DNA of 64,000 nt from Mycolicibacterium iranicum (lineage in GTDB: Bacteria; Actinomycetota; Actinomycetes; Mycobacteriales; Mycobacteriaceae): contig NZ_LQPC01000030.1 in NCBI RefSeq assembly GCF_002101705.1, forward strand, positions 186,001 through 250,000, read 5' to 3'. The notes beneath the pieces are model-generated. The model had not been told where the DNA came from and searched no databases. It worked only from the letters and a program-made list of their open reading frames with translations. Positions within the stretch are counted from its first letter, which is position 1. Each line of letters begins with the position of its first letter. Made by a program: the position numbers and the translations under genes. Below, in pieces: positions 9,129 to 17,254 of this stretch.

Positions 9129-9884
9129 ATGCCAATCACCACAAAGTCCGTGGAACCGGGCATCGTCTCGGTCACGGTCGACTATCCGCCGGTCAACGCC
9201 ATCCCATCGCGCGGCTGGTTCGAATTGGCCGACGCCATCACCGCGGCAGGACGCGACCAGAGCACCCACGTCGTGATCCTTCGCGCCGAAGGCCGCGGGT
9301 TCAATGCGGGCGTCGACATCAAGGAGATGCAGAAGACCGAGGGCTTCACCGCCCTCATCGACGCCAACCGCGGATGCTTCGAGGCCTTCCGCGCGGTCTA
9401 CGAGTGCGCCGTGCCGGTGGTCGCCGCCGTCAACGGGTTCTGTGTCGGCGGCGGCATCGGTCTCGTCGGCAATGCCGACGTGATCGTCGCGTCCGACGAC
9501 GCCAAGTTCGGGCTCCCCGAGGTCGAACGCGGCGCGCTCGGCGCTGCGACCCACCTGTCCCGCCTGGTGCCCCAACACATGATGCGCCGACTGTTCTTCA
9601 CCGCGGCCACCGTCAGCGCCGAGACGCTGCACCACTTCGGTTCGGTGCACGAGGTGGTGCCGCGCGCCGATCTCGACGAATCCGCACTGCGCGTGGCCCG
9701 CGACATCGCCTCCAAGGACACCCGCGTGATCCGTGCCGCCAAGGAAGCGCTGAACTTCATCGACATCCAGCCGGTCAATGCGAGATACCGCATGGAGCAG
9801 GGTTTTACGTTCGAACTGAACCTGGCGGGCGTCTCCGACGAACATCGCGACGCATTCGCCGGGACTGACAAGGGATCGAAATGA
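9129..9884 (+). CDS. echA20: Ring-opening crotonase EchA20
   Basis: The protein has 251 residues from ATG 9129, behind CAGGAG. It is a crotonase-fold protein: RAEGRGFNAGVDIKEM forms the first oxyanion-hole segment, and VNGFCVGGGIGLVGNADVIVAS the second. Established role of EchA20 (Rv3550): hydrolytic opening of steroid ring D in the CoA-linked two-ring intermediate (HIEC-CoA). It is the first gene of echA20-ipdA-ipdB-ipdC and is controlled by the KstR2 box 23 bases upstream. The 34 bases to ipdA contain GAGCGAAGCGAGC, an imperfect repeat of a kind often seen between actinobacterial genes. Confidence 0.94.
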   Translation: MPITTKSVEPGIVSVTVDYPPVNAIPSRGWFELADAITAAGRDQSTHVVILRAEGRGFNAGVDIKEMQKTEGFTALIDANRGCFEAFRAVYECAVPVVAAVNGFCVGGGIGLVGNADVIVASDDAKFGLPEVERGALGAATHLSRLVPQHMMRRLFFTAATVSAETLHHFGSVHEVVPRADLDESALRVARDIASKDTRVIRAAKEALNFIDIQPVNARYRMEQGFTFELNLAGVSDEHRDAFAGTDKGSK

Positions 9885-9918
9885 TTCGGCGGGCACGAGC
9901 GAAGCGAGCGGGGGATTG

Positions 9919-10794
9919 ATGGGAGACAAGAGAACCACTCTCGACGAGGCGATTGCATCCGTCGAAAGCGGGATGACAATCGGGATCGGCGGGTGGGGTT
10001 CGCGCCGTAAGCCGATGGCGTTCATCCGCGCGCTGCTGCGCACCGACGTCACCGACCTGACCGTCGTGACCTACGGCGGCCCCGACCTCGGGCTGCTCTG
10101 CTCGGCAGGCAAGGTCAAGCGGGTCTACTACGGATTCGTCTCGCTGGACTCCCCGCCCTTCTACGACCCGTGGTTCGCCAAGGCCCGCACGTCGGGCTCG
10201 ATCGAGTCACGCGAAATGGACGAGGGCATGTTGCGCTGCGGTCTCCAGGCCGCCGCCCAGCGGTTGCCGTTCTTGCCGATCCGTGCCGGGCTCGGCAGTG
10301 ACGTCCGCGCCTTCTGGGGAGATGAGCTCAAGACCGTGCGATCCCCCTACGGAGACGAGGAACTGATCGCCATGCCCGCGCTGAACCTGGACGTGGCGCT
10401 CGTGCACATGAACCTCGGCGATCAACGCGGCAACGCGGCTTACACCGGAATCGACCCGTATTTCGACGACCTCTTCCTGATGTCCGCCGAGAAGCGCCTG
10501 CTGTCGGTCGAGAAGGTGGTCTCGACCGAAGAGCTGGTGAAATCCGTTCCACCGCAAGCACTGCTGATCAATCGCATGATGGTCGACACCGTCGTCGAGG
10601 CACCCAACGGCGCTCACTTCACCACCGCCGAGCCCGACTACCGTCGCGACGAGAAGTTCCAGCGGCACTACGCCGAGGCCGCCGGTTCGGACGAGACGTG
10701 GGCCGAGTTCGTCACGACCTACCTGTCGGGCAGCGAGGCCGACTACCAGGCAGCTGTCCGTAAGTTCAAGAACGACCTGGAGGCGTCCAAGTGA
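9919..10794 (+). CDS. ipdA: Steroid ring C hydrolase, alpha subunit IpdA
   Basis: The protein has 291 residues from ATG 9919, preceded by GCGGGGGATTG. A TTG directly before it is a less likely start. It belongs to the class I CoA-transferase superfamily: GMTIGIGGWGSRRKPMA at the N-terminus, VVTYGGPDLGLLC, and the conserved REMDEGM region at about 98-104 that contributes active-site residues. In the known system IpdA and IpdB form a heteromeric enzyme that is not a CoA transferase but hydrolytically opens the last steroid ring (COCHEA-CoA). The stop overlaps the ipdB start as GTGA, consistent with balanced synthesis of the two subunits. Confidence 0.95.
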   Translation: MGDKRTTLDEAIASVESGMTIGIGGWGSRRKPMAFIRALLRTDVTDLTVVTYGGPDLGLLCSAGKVKRVYYGFVSLDSPPFYDPWFAKARTSGSIESREMDEGMLRCGLQAAAQRLPFLPIRAGLGSDVRAFWGDELKTVRSPYGDEELIAMPALNLDVALVHMNLGDQRGNAAYTGIDPYFDDLFLMSAEKRLLSVEKVVSTEELVKSVPPQALLINRMMVDTVVEAPNGAHFTTAEPDYRRDEKFQRHYAEAAGSDETWAEFVTTYLSGSEADYQAAVRKFKNDLEASK

Positions 10795-11540
10795 TCTCCA
10801 CCACCCGCGCCGAGGTGTGCGCCGTTGCTTGCGCCGAATTGTTCCGTGACGCAGGCGAAATCATGGTCAGCCCGATGACGACAATCGTTTCGATCGGCGC
10901 GAGGCTGGCACGACTGACCTTCTCCCCCGACATCGTGCTTTCCGACGGCGAGGCTCGCCTGATCGCCGACACACCAGCCATCGGGGCACCGGCCGCGATC
11001 GAGGGCTGGATGCCGTTCGGCCGCGTATTCGAAACGCTGGCATGGGGCAGGCGCCATGTGGTGATGGGAGCCAACCAGATCGACCGCTACGGCAACCAGA
11101 ACCTGTCCGCGTTCGGCCCGCTTCAGCACCCGACGCGCCAGATGTTCGGGGTGCGCGGTGCTCCGGGAAACACCATCAACCACGCGACCAGCTACTGGGT
11201 GGGCAATCATTCGAAGCGGGTGTTCGGCGAGTCGGTCGACATCGTGTCCGGCATCGGTTGGGACAAGGTCGATCCGGACAATCCCGCGTATCGCTTCGTC
11301 AACGTGTACCGGGTGGTCACCAATCTCGGCGTCTTCGACTTCAACGGACCCGACCACCAGATGCGAGCGGTGTCCCTGCACCCCGGCGTGGAGGTCGAGC
11401 AGGTCGCCGAGAACACGTCGTTCGAGGTGCACGACCTCGGCGAAGCCCAGACGACCCGACTGCCCTCGGCCGAAGAGCAGCGGCTGCTGCGTGAGGTGAT
11501 CGATCCGAAATCGTTGCGGGACAAGGAAGTGCGGGCGTGA
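10791..11540 (+). CDS. ipdB: Steroid ring C hydrolase, beta subunit IpdB
   Basis: The protein has 249 residues from a GTG at 10791 overlapping the ipdA stop. It has the CoA-transferase beta-subunit fold: LSDGEARLIADTPAIGAP, VVMGANQIDRYGNQNLSAFG, and the C-terminal DLGEAQTTRLPSAEEQRLLR. Together with IpdA it opens the last steroid ring by hydrolysis. Its stop overlaps the start of ipdC as GTGA, so three consecutive genes are translationally coupled. Confidence 0.95.
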   Translation: MISTTRAEVCAVACAELFRDAGEIMVSPMTTIVSIGARLARLTFSPDIVLSDGEARLIADTPAIGAPAAIEGWMPFGRVFETLAWGRRHVVMGANQIDRYGNQNLSAFGPLQHPTRQMFGVRGAPGNTINHATSYWVGNHSKRVFGESVDIVSGIGWDKVDPDNPAYRFVNVYRVVTNLGVFDFNGPDHQMRAVSLHPGVEVEQVAENTSFEVHDLGEAQTTRLPSAEEQRLLREVIDPKSLRDKEVRA

Positions 11541-12610
11541 CTTCGCTGAAGACCCCGCTGACCGAACTGGTCGGCATCGAGCATCCCGTCGTGCAGACCG
11601 GCATGGGCTGGGTGGCGGGCGCCCGACTCGTCGCCGCGACGTCGAATGCGGGCGGCCTCGGCATCCTGGCCTCGGCGACGATGACCCTCGAGGAACTGAC
11701 GACAGCGGTGGCCAAGGTGAAAGCCGCCACCGACAAGCCATTCGGCATCAACATCCGTGCCGACGCCGGCGACGCAGGGGAACGCGTCGACCTCCTGATC
11801 CGCGAAGGAGTCAAAGTCGCCTCCTTCGCTCTGGCTCCCAAACCGGACCTCATCGCCAGGCTCAAAGACGCCGGCGTGGTGGTCATTCCGTCGGTGGGCC
11901 TGGCCAAGCACGCCAAGAAGGTCGCCGGCTGGGGCGCTGACGCCGTCATCGTGCAGGGCGGCGAGGGCGGCGGCCATACGGGTCCGATCGCGACCACACT
12001 GCTGCTGCCGTCGGTGCTCGACGCCGTCGCCGACACCGGCATGCCGGTGGTCGCCGCAGGTGGTTTCTTCGACGGCCGGGGGTTGGCGGCGGCACTGTCC
12101 TACGGCGCCGCGGGTGTCGCGATGGGTACGCGCTTCCTGCTCACGAAGGACTCGACGGTGCCGGATGCGGTCAAGCAGAGATACCTGCAGGCCGCGCTGG
12201 ACGGCACCGTCGTCTCGACGAAGGTCGACGGCATGCCGCACCGCGTGCTGCGCACGGGATTGGTGGAGAAGCTCGAGAGCGGATCGCCGATCCGCGGCCT
12301 GTCCGCCGCGGTGCTCAACGCACAGAAGTTCAAAAAGATGTCCGGCATGACATGGAAATCGATGGTCACCGACGGCCTGGCCATGCGCCACGGTAAGGAC
12401 CTGACGTGGTCTCAGGTCGTGATGGCGGCCAACACCCCGATGCTGCTCAAGGCGGGCCTCGTCGAAGGCAACACCGAGGCCGGCGTGCTGGCGTCGGGGC
12501 AGGTGGCCGGCATCATCGACGACCTGCCGTCGTGCGCCGAACTGGTGCCATCCATCGTCGCCGAAGCCGTCGAGCAGCTGCGGAAAGCGACCCGACACAT
12601 CGCAGAATGA
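11537..12610 (+). CDS. ipdC: Flavin-dependent (2-nitropropane dioxygenase-type) reductase IpdC
   Basis: The protein has 357 residues and a GTG start at 11537 overlapping ipdB. It has the FMN-binding TIM barrel of the nitronate monooxygenase family: VQTGMGWVAGARLVAATSNAGGLGI, then ADAVIVQGGEGGGHTG, and VVAAGGFFDGRGLAAALSYGAAGVAMGTRFL binding the flavin phosphate. Known IpdC (Rv3553) acts in HIP catabolism on the two-ring CoA thioester before EchA20, as a reductase/dehydrogenase rather than a nitronate oxidiser. It is the last gene of the echA20 operon. Its TGA stop lies inside the left end of the palindrome that precedes satD. Confidence 0.94.
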   Translation: MTSLKTPLTELVGIEHPVVQTGMGWVAGARLVAATSNAGGLGILASATMTLEELTTAVAKVKAATDKPFGINIRADAGDAGERVDLLIREGVKVASFALAPKPDLIARLKDAGVVVIPSVGLAKHAKKVAGWGADAVIVQGGEGGGHTGPIATTLLLPSVLDAVADTGMPVVAAGGFFDGRGLAAALSYGAAGVAMGTRFLLTKDSTVPDAVKQRYLQAALDGTVVSTKVDGMPHRVLRTGLVEKLESGSPIRGLSAAVLNAQKFKKMSGMTWKSMVTDGLAMRHGKDLTWSQVVMAANTPMLLKAGLVEGNTEAGVLASGQVAGIIDDLPSCAELVPSIVAEAVEQLRKATRHIAE

Positions 12611-12653
12611 AGGTAATAGCTTCATTATCGATTAATGAAGCTATTATCTTCAT
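12607..12653. promoter_or_regulatory. 47-bp palindrome, two inverted operator-like repeats before satD
   Basis: The segment contains two 19-bp units, ATGAAGGTAATAGCTTCAT at 12607-12625 and the reverse complement of ATGAAGATAATAGCTTCAT at 12635-12653, differing at one base. Each unit itself has ATGAAG/CTTCAT dyad ends around seven bases. The whole is a near-perfect palindrome about a TCGA centre and is strikingly AT-rich for this genome. It starts on the last bases of ipdC and ends directly at the satD ATG. There is no T-tract, so an operator is more likely than an intrinsic terminator, although the RNA would fold into a strong hairpin over the satD start. Confidence 0.8.
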
Positions 12654-13304
12654 ATGGCTCAGATTAAGGTCGACGCTTCATCACCTGTCGCGACATTGAT
12701 CGGTGACGTTGTGGGTTCGCGCGAGTTCCCCGACCGCCGCAAGCTTCATCGCCGCGTGGCCGCGGCCCTGGCCGCCGTCGCAGACGACGCTGTCGACGCT
12801 CCCCGCCTGACGGTCGGCGACGAGTTTCAGGGCACCTATCCCACGGTTGGGCGCGCGATCGACGCCGCGCTGACCCTTCGCTTGAGCCTGGCACCCGATA
12901 TCGACATCCGTTTCGGGATCGGCTGGGGCGACGTTGCCAAACTCGACGACGCGTCCGGCATTCAGGACGGTCCGGGCTGGTGGGCAGCACGAGAGGCCAT
13001 CGAGTGGACGGCAGCGACCCAGCAACATTCAGGGTCATCCTTGGTGCGCACCGCATTTCGCAACAGAACTGGCGCCGGGACGCAGCCACATGCCGTCAAC
13101 GCCGCGCTGATGTGTCGGGACCATTTGCTTGGATCGCTGGATGAGAGGTCGCTACGCATCCTGACGGGGCTGCGGGCGGGGCAGTCGAAGAAGGAGTTGG
13201 CCATGACGGAGGGCATCAGCGCATCGGCCGTGTCCCAGCGCGCGAACCGCACCGGTGTGGACCTCATACTTCTTGCGGCGCAGGAACTCCGGGAGGTGCC
13301 GTGA
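12654..13304 (+). CDS. SatD-like protein with C-terminal helix-turn-helix
   Basis: The protein has 216 residues. The N-terminal 140 residues resemble the SatD family (ATLIGDVVGSREFPDRRKL at the start, LTVGDEFQGTYPTVGRAI, and DIDIRFGIGWGDVAKLDD). Residues about 160-210 form a sigma-region-4/LuxR-like helix-turn-helix: DERSLRILTGLRAGQSKKELAMTEG followed by ISASAVSQRANRTG. The ATG at 12654 abuts the palindrome, so self-regulation through this HTH is an attractive inference. It overlaps the next membrane-protein gene as GTGA. SatD is known from an acid-tolerance-associated secretion operon of Streptococcus mutans, but its biochemical function is unknown to me. The pair is not part of the M. tuberculosis steroid cluster as I recall it. 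Confidence 0.8.
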   Translation: MAQIKVDASSPVATLIGDVVGSREFPDRRKLHRRVAAALAAVADDAVDAPRLTVGDEFQGTYPTVGRAIDAALTLRLSLAPDIDIRFGIGWGDVAKLDDASGIQDGPGWWAAREAIEWTAATQQHSGSSLVRTAFRNRTGAGTQPHAVNAALMCRDHLLGSLDERSLRILTGLRAGQSKKELAMTEGISASAVSQRANRTGVDLILLAAQELREVP

Positions 13305-14041
13305 GCGTCCTCGCCGTGCTTCTGATCGCCCTCGGCATCGCCGACATCTGTTCGAAGATGACGCGACGGCGCTGGCCGACCCTGGTCGCCGGACCTGTCA
13401 CCGTGGTCGCGTGCGCAGCACTCGCGGGGCTGTGGCACCTGGGCGACATCGCGCTGCTGATCTGGTCCGCAGCGGTGTCGGTGACGTGGGTGCACCTGGG
13501 CGCAAAATCCGAGCGTACCGGCGCCCACCACGGCAGAGCGCTGACCGTGTTCGGTGTCGGGCTCGCCGTGCCGCTGGTCCTTGCCGGTTGGACGTCACCG
13601 GTCGGCGGCATCGTCAGGCCGTGGCTGGGGTGGGTCGACCTGGTCCCCGGTCTCGATCCGGATCGCGCCGCGATGATTCTCGGGGTGCTTCTGCTCCAGC
13701 TCGTCACGGCCAATCAGTTGGTACGCCTGATCCTCGGTGCAGTGGGGGCGGTCCGCCCGGCCGGCCAGCCGCAGCCTTCCGACAGGCTCAAGGGCGGCAG
13801 GCTCCTGGGTCCCATGGAGCGTCTGCTGATCGTCGGGCTGGGGCTCGGCGGCCAACTCGGCGCCGCGTCGGCGGTGATCGCCGCCAAGGGAATCATTCGT
13901 TTCCCGGAGCTCAACGCGCAGCGCAAAGACGCAGACGATCCCGCGGCGTCCGGCATCGACGAGGTCACCGAGTACTTCCTGGTGGGCAGTTTCGCGAGCT
14001 GGCTGGTCGCCATGGCGGGGTTGGTCCTCTCGGCGAACTGA
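13301..14041 (+). CDS. Multi-pass membrane protein paired with SatD-like protein
   Basis: The protein has 246 residues from a GTG at 13301 overlapping the satD stop. About six hydrophobic segments are visible: residues 2-14, 27-45, 47-65, 84-100, 120-150 and 225-245. A cytoplasmic loop contains PSDRLKGGRLLGPMERLLI, and the last loop carries an acidic stretch (KDADDPAASGIDEVTEYF). It is most likely the membrane partner of the SatD-like protein, as such pairs recur in other bacteria. No transporter or enzyme family can be named with confidence. Confidence 0.75.
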   Translation: MSVLAVLLIALGIADICSKMTRRRWPTLVAGPVTVVACAALAGLWHLGDIALLIWSAAVSVTWVHLGAKSERTGAHHGRALTVFGVGLAVPLVLAGWTSPVGGIVRPWLGWVDLVPGLDPDRAAMILGVLLLQLVTANQLVRLILGAVGAVRPAGQPQPSDRLKGGRLLGPMERLLIVGLGLGGQLGAASAVIAAKGIIRFPELNAQRKDADDPAASGIDEVTEYFLVGSFASWLVAMAGLVLSAN

Positions 14042-14091
14042 TCCGGTCGTTACGGCCACGGCGGGTCCTCGAGATTCATAAACTCGGCCCG

Positions 14092-15207
14092 GTGAAGACC
14101 AACGCCGCCATTCTGTGGGAGTACGGGTCCAACTGGACCGTCGAAGAAATCGACCTTGACCCACCGGGTGACGGCGAGGTGCTGGTCTCGTGGGAGGCCA
14201 CCGGCCTGTGCCACTCCGATGAGCACATCCGCACCGGTGATCTTCCCGCTCCGCTCCCCCTGATCGGCGGGCACGAGGGGGCGGGGATCGTCCGGGAGGT
14301 CGGCGCCGGCGTTGTCGGGCTCGCCCCCGGGGACCACGTCGTCGCGTCGTTCCTGCCGGCATGCGGTCGCTGCCGGTTCTGCTCGACGGGCCACCAGAAC
14401 CTGTGCGATCTCGGCGCCATGATCATGGCGGGCACCCAGCTCGACGGCACCTACCGACGTCATCACGCCAACGGCCAGGACATCGGTGTGATGGCACTCG
14501 TCGGCACCTTCTCGCAGTACGGAACCGTGCCCGAGGCGTCGATCGTGAAGATCGACGACGACATCCCGTTGTCGCGCGCCTGCCTGCTGGGCTGCGGTGT
14601 CACCACCGGCTGGGGTTCGGCGGTCAACACCGCCGACGTGCAGCCCGGTGACACCGTCGTGGTGATCGGGTTCGGCGGCATCGGCAGCGGCGCAGTGCAG
14701 GGCGCGAGGCTGGCAGGAGCCGAGAAGATCGTCGTTGTCGAGCCTGTAGAACAGAAGCGGGAGAAGGCGATTCAGCTCGGAGCGACCCACTTCGTCACGT
14801 CATTGCCCGAGGCGACCGCGTTGGTGGCCGAGCTGACCCGAGGTGTGATGGCGGATTCGGCGATCCTGACTGTCGGCCTGCTGGAGGGCTCGATGCTGGA
14901 GGACGCCGCCAACATCATCCGCAAAGGTGGAGCGGTCGTGATGACGGCGCTTTCGACGATGGCCGACAGCTCGCCCACGCTCGGAATGATGATGTTCACG
15001 CTGTTCCAGAAGCGGCTACTGGGAAGCCTTTACGGCGAGGCCAACCCGCGCGCCGACATCCCCCGGCTGCTGTCGCTGTACCGTGAGGGCAAGCTCTTGC
15101 TCGACGAGACGGTCACCCACGAGTACAAGCTCGCCGAGGTCAACGAGGGCTACGAGGATATGCGCGAGGGCCGCAACATCCGCGGCGTCATCCTGCACGA
15201 CCACTGA
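14092..15207 (+). CDS. Zinc-dependent alcohol dehydrogenase (AdhB/AdhD-like, NDMA-dependent type)
   Basis: The protein has 371 residues from GTG 14092 (KTNAAILWEYG). The frame remains open far upstream, but that part overlaps satD and its partner in another frame. It is a medium-chain zinc dehydrogenase: catalytic-zinc residues in TGLCHSDEHI and GGHEGAGI, a structural-zinc lobe CGRCRFCSTGHQNLC with four cysteines, and the NAD site VIGFGGIGSGAVQGA. The C-terminal YEDMREGRNIRGVI is typical of mycobacterial class III/NDMA-linked alcohol dehydrogenases with tightly bound nicotinamide. The substrate is unknown. The gene converges on the ectoine remnant, with a hairpin between them. Confidence 0.88.
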   Translation: MKTNAAILWEYGSNWTVEEIDLDPPGDGEVLVSWEATGLCHSDEHIRTGDLPAPLPLIGGHEGAGIVREVGAGVVGLAPGDHVVASFLPACGRCRFCSTGHQNLCDLGAMIMAGTQLDGTYRRHHANGQDIGVMALVGTFSQYGTVPEASIVKIDDDIPLSRACLLGCGVTTGWGSAVNTADVQPGDTVVVIGFGGIGSGAVQGARLAGAEKIVVVEPVEQKREKAIQLGATHFVTSLPEATALVAELTRGVMADSAILTVGLLEGSMLEDAANIIRKGGAVVMTALSTMADSSPTLGMMMFTLFQKRLLGSLYGEANPRADIPRLLSLYREGKLLLDETVTHEYKLAEVNEGYEDMREGRNIRGVILHDH

Positions 15208-15213
15208 GGCCAG

Positions 15214-15270
15214 CGAAACTGCATTCCGTGCGCTGATTTTCGCGTAGAGCCCGCACGGAATGCAGTTTCG
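15214..15270. terminator. Hairpin with 19-bp perfect stem between convergent genes
   Basis: CGAAACTGCATTCCGTGCG at 15214-15232 is followed, after 19 bases, by its exact reverse complement at 15252-15270. It begins seven bases after the adh stop and ends 18 bases before the stop of the ectD remnant. There is no T-tract, so it is either a factor-assisted bidirectional terminator or a copy of a dispersed intergenic palindrome. Confidence 0.75.
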
Positions 15271-15287
15271 GGCGCGGGCGGCTCACG

Positions 15288-15621
15288 CTAGGCGTAGGCG
15301 GCCGCGTCGAACGAGCGAATCGTCCGCGCCGCCAGATACTCCGGGCGTGGCGCTTGAGCGCGATAGGGATCGACCAATCGGTTCTCGACCGAGTTGAACA
15401 CCAGGAAGATGTTCGATCGAGGGAACGGGGTGATGTTCGATCCCGACCCGTGCATGATGTTGCAGTCGAACCACAACGCTGTTCCTGCCGGCCCGGTGAC
15501 CTGATCGATACCGTAGAGCGCCGCGGCGTCGGTGAGCGTTTCGCGGCTCGGCACCCCAGCTTCCTGCCGCACGAGCGACGACGTGTAATTGTCCGGCGGC
15601 GTTTCTCCGACGCAAGGGTAG
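15288..15621 (-). pseudogene. ectD: C-terminal remnant of ectoine hydroxylase ectD
   Basis: The leftward frame ending at TAG 15288 matches only the last ~110 residues of EctD: TYPCVGETPPDNY, SLVRQEAGVPS, then FDCNIMHGSGSNITPFPRSN, NRLVDPYRAQAPRPEY. The MHGS histidine is one of the three iron ligands of this 2-oxoglutarate-dependent dioxygenase. The other two ligands and the whole N-terminal two thirds (EctD is normally about 300 residues) are missing. Just upstream the sequence switches, one frame over, to the start of ectA. The joint lies between about 15616 and 15630, so this is the right end of a deletion that removed ectB, ectC and parts of ectA and ectD. Confidence 0.88.
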
Positions 15622-15879
15622 GTAACCGGTGACGAGCCCACACAGATCGCCGTCACGATCCGCGACCACGGTGGTGTCAGCAAAGTCGGCCGCCATCAGC
15701 AGGTAGGTGTAGGTGGAATTGAGGTCCAGGACCTCAGTGTCGGCCACCAGATGACGCATGGCTATGGCATCACCGCCCTCCGGAGGGCGAAGAAAGCGCT
15801 CCCACGAATTACGTTGGACCATTGAATCTTTGGATGACAAAGTCCAACCAGCACGCGTTTCAGCGTCCGTTTTTGCCAT
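15622..15879 (-). pseudogene. ectA: N-terminal remnant of diaminobutyrate acetyltransferase ectA
   Basis: From ATG 15879 (or GTG 15891) the frame encodes about 86 residues matching the start of EctA: FLRPPEGGDAIAMRHLV, then EVLDLNSTYTYLLMAADFAD, TVVADRDGDLCGLVTGY. EctA is a GNAT acetyltransferase of about 170 residues. The acetyl-CoA-binding half is gone, and the frame runs into out-of-frame ectD sequence. The ~200 bases upstream (15892-16096) hold no gene and probably contain the old ect promoter. The intact reading frame and well-conserved residues suggest that the deletion is not ancient. Confidence 0.88.
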
Positions 15880-16096
15880 GCGGACGTTCACTTCTCAGTC
15901 ACCACCGAACAGAGTCTCGAATCCAATTAGTTGCGTCGTCGGTGGGTCGAACGTATTTGGGCAAAGTATTTCGCGCAAGTAACGCCTACGGCTGAGGCAC
16001 CGCCATCTTCCAGCGGCGCGGTCGCGTGAACAGGGAAGACGCCGGGCAGACAGCCCCGGCTTTCGTTACCCGATCGTTATGGTTGGGCGTCGGCGA

Positions 16097-17254
16097 TCAG
16101 AGCCTTTCGATGATCGTGACGTTGGCGGTGCCGCCGCCCTCACACATCGTCTGCAGCCCGTAGCGGCCGCCCGTGCGCTCCAGCGTGTTCAACATGGTCG
16201 CGAAAAGCTTTGCGCCCGTTGCACCGAGGGGATGCCCGAGCGCGATCGCCCCGCCGTTGGGATTGACCTTCTCGGGGTCGGCCTTGGTCTCCTTGAGCCA
16301 TGCCTGAACCACCGGCGCGAAAGCCTCGTTGATCTCGACAGTTTCGATGTCGTCGATCGAAAGCCCGGTCTTGTCGAGGGCGTAGCGCGTCGCGGGGATC
16401 GGGCCGGTCAGCATGAAGACCGGATCGGCGCCGCGCGCACTGATGTGGTGGATGCGGGCTCGCGGCTTCAAATTGTGTGTCTTGACGGCGTTTTCGGACG
16501 CAAGCAGCACCGCACTCGCCCCGTCGGAGATCTGGCTGGCCATCGCCGCGGTCAGTCGGCCGCCGTCGACGAGCGTTTTGAGACCGGCCATCTTCTCCAA
16601 CGACGTGTCGCGGGGGCCCTCGTCAATCGCGAAGCCGTCCACCTCGATGATCTCGTTTTCGAAGTGTCCTGCGCGGATCGCCGCCTGCGCACGCTGGTGG
16701 CTGGTCAGCGCGAACTGCTCCATGTCCTCGCGGGAGATGTTCCACTTCTCTGCGATCAGCTCGGCGCCCCGGAACTGGGAGATCTCCTGGTCGCCGTAAC
16801 GGTGCAGCCAGCTCTTGGATTCGTTTGTCGGCGAGGTGAATCCGAATTGCTCGGCCACGGTCATCGCCGAGCTGATCGGGATCTGGCTCATGTTCTGCAT
16901 GCCGCCGGCGACGATGAGGTCGGCGGTGCCCGACATGATGGCTTGCGCGCCGAACGAGATGGCCTGCTGACTCGAGCCGCACTGGCGGTCGACGGTGACG
17001 CCGGGGACCTCTTCGGGGTAGCCCGCGGCAAGCCATGACAGCCGCGCGATGTTGCCGGCCTGCGGGCCGATCGCGTCGACGCAGCCGGCGATCACGTCGT
17101 CGACGGCGCCGGGGTCGACGTCGTTGCGCGCGAACAGCCCCCGCCATCCGGCGGCGCCGAGATCGACGGGGTGCACACCGGCCAACGAGCCGTTGCGCTT
17201 TCCGATGGCGGTGCGGACAGCATCGATGACGTACGCCGCTGGTGTTGTGGCCAT
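16097..17254 (-). CDS. fadA6: Thiolase FadA6, last steps of steroid ring degradation
   Basis: The protein has 385 residues and is a thiolase with nucleophilic Cys92 in DRQCGSSQQA, NEAFAPVV, GHPLGATGAK and the C-terminal MCEGGGTANV loop. Known FadA6 (Rv3556c) cleaves the ring-opened CoA thioester (MOODA-CoA) after IpdAB. The ATG at 17254 overlaps the kstR2 stop by one base (TGATG), so it is coupled to the regulator gene and controlled by the KstR2 box at 17866. Confidence 0.94.
   Translation of the reverse strand: MATTPAAYVIDAVRTAIGKRNGSLAGVHPVDLGAAGWRGLFARNDVDPGAVDDVIAGCVDAIGPQAGNIARLSWLAAGYPEEVPGVTVDRQCGSSQQAISFGAQAIMSGTADLIVAGGMQNMSQIPISSAMTVAEQFGFTSPTNESKSWLHRYGDQEISQFRGAELIAEKWNISREDMEQFALTSHQRAQAAIRAGHFENEIIEVDGFAIDEGPRDTSLEKMAGLKTLVDGGRLTAAMASQISDGASAVLLASENAVKTHNLKPRARIHHISARGADPVFMLTGPIPATRYALDKTGLSIDDIETVEINEAFAPVVQAWLKETKADPEKVNPNGGAIALGHPLGATGAKLFATMLNTLERTGGRYGLQTMCEGGGTANVTIIERL

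Noticed and set aside
9105..10052. Long leftward open frame opposite echA20
   Set aside because: Antisense shadow; it runs through the KstR2 operator region and the sense gene is clearly EchA20.
12607..12653. Palindrome as an intrinsic terminator of the echA20-ipdC operon
   Set aside because: No T-tract, it directly abuts a start codon, and it consists of two inverted operator-like units; an operator role is preferred, although some termination cannot be excluded.
13255..14091. Long upstream extension of the alcohol dehydrogenase reading frame (650 codons in total)
   Set aside because: It overlaps the satD-like gene and its membrane partner in another frame, is arginine/proline-rich without homology, and GTG 14092 gives the normal family length.
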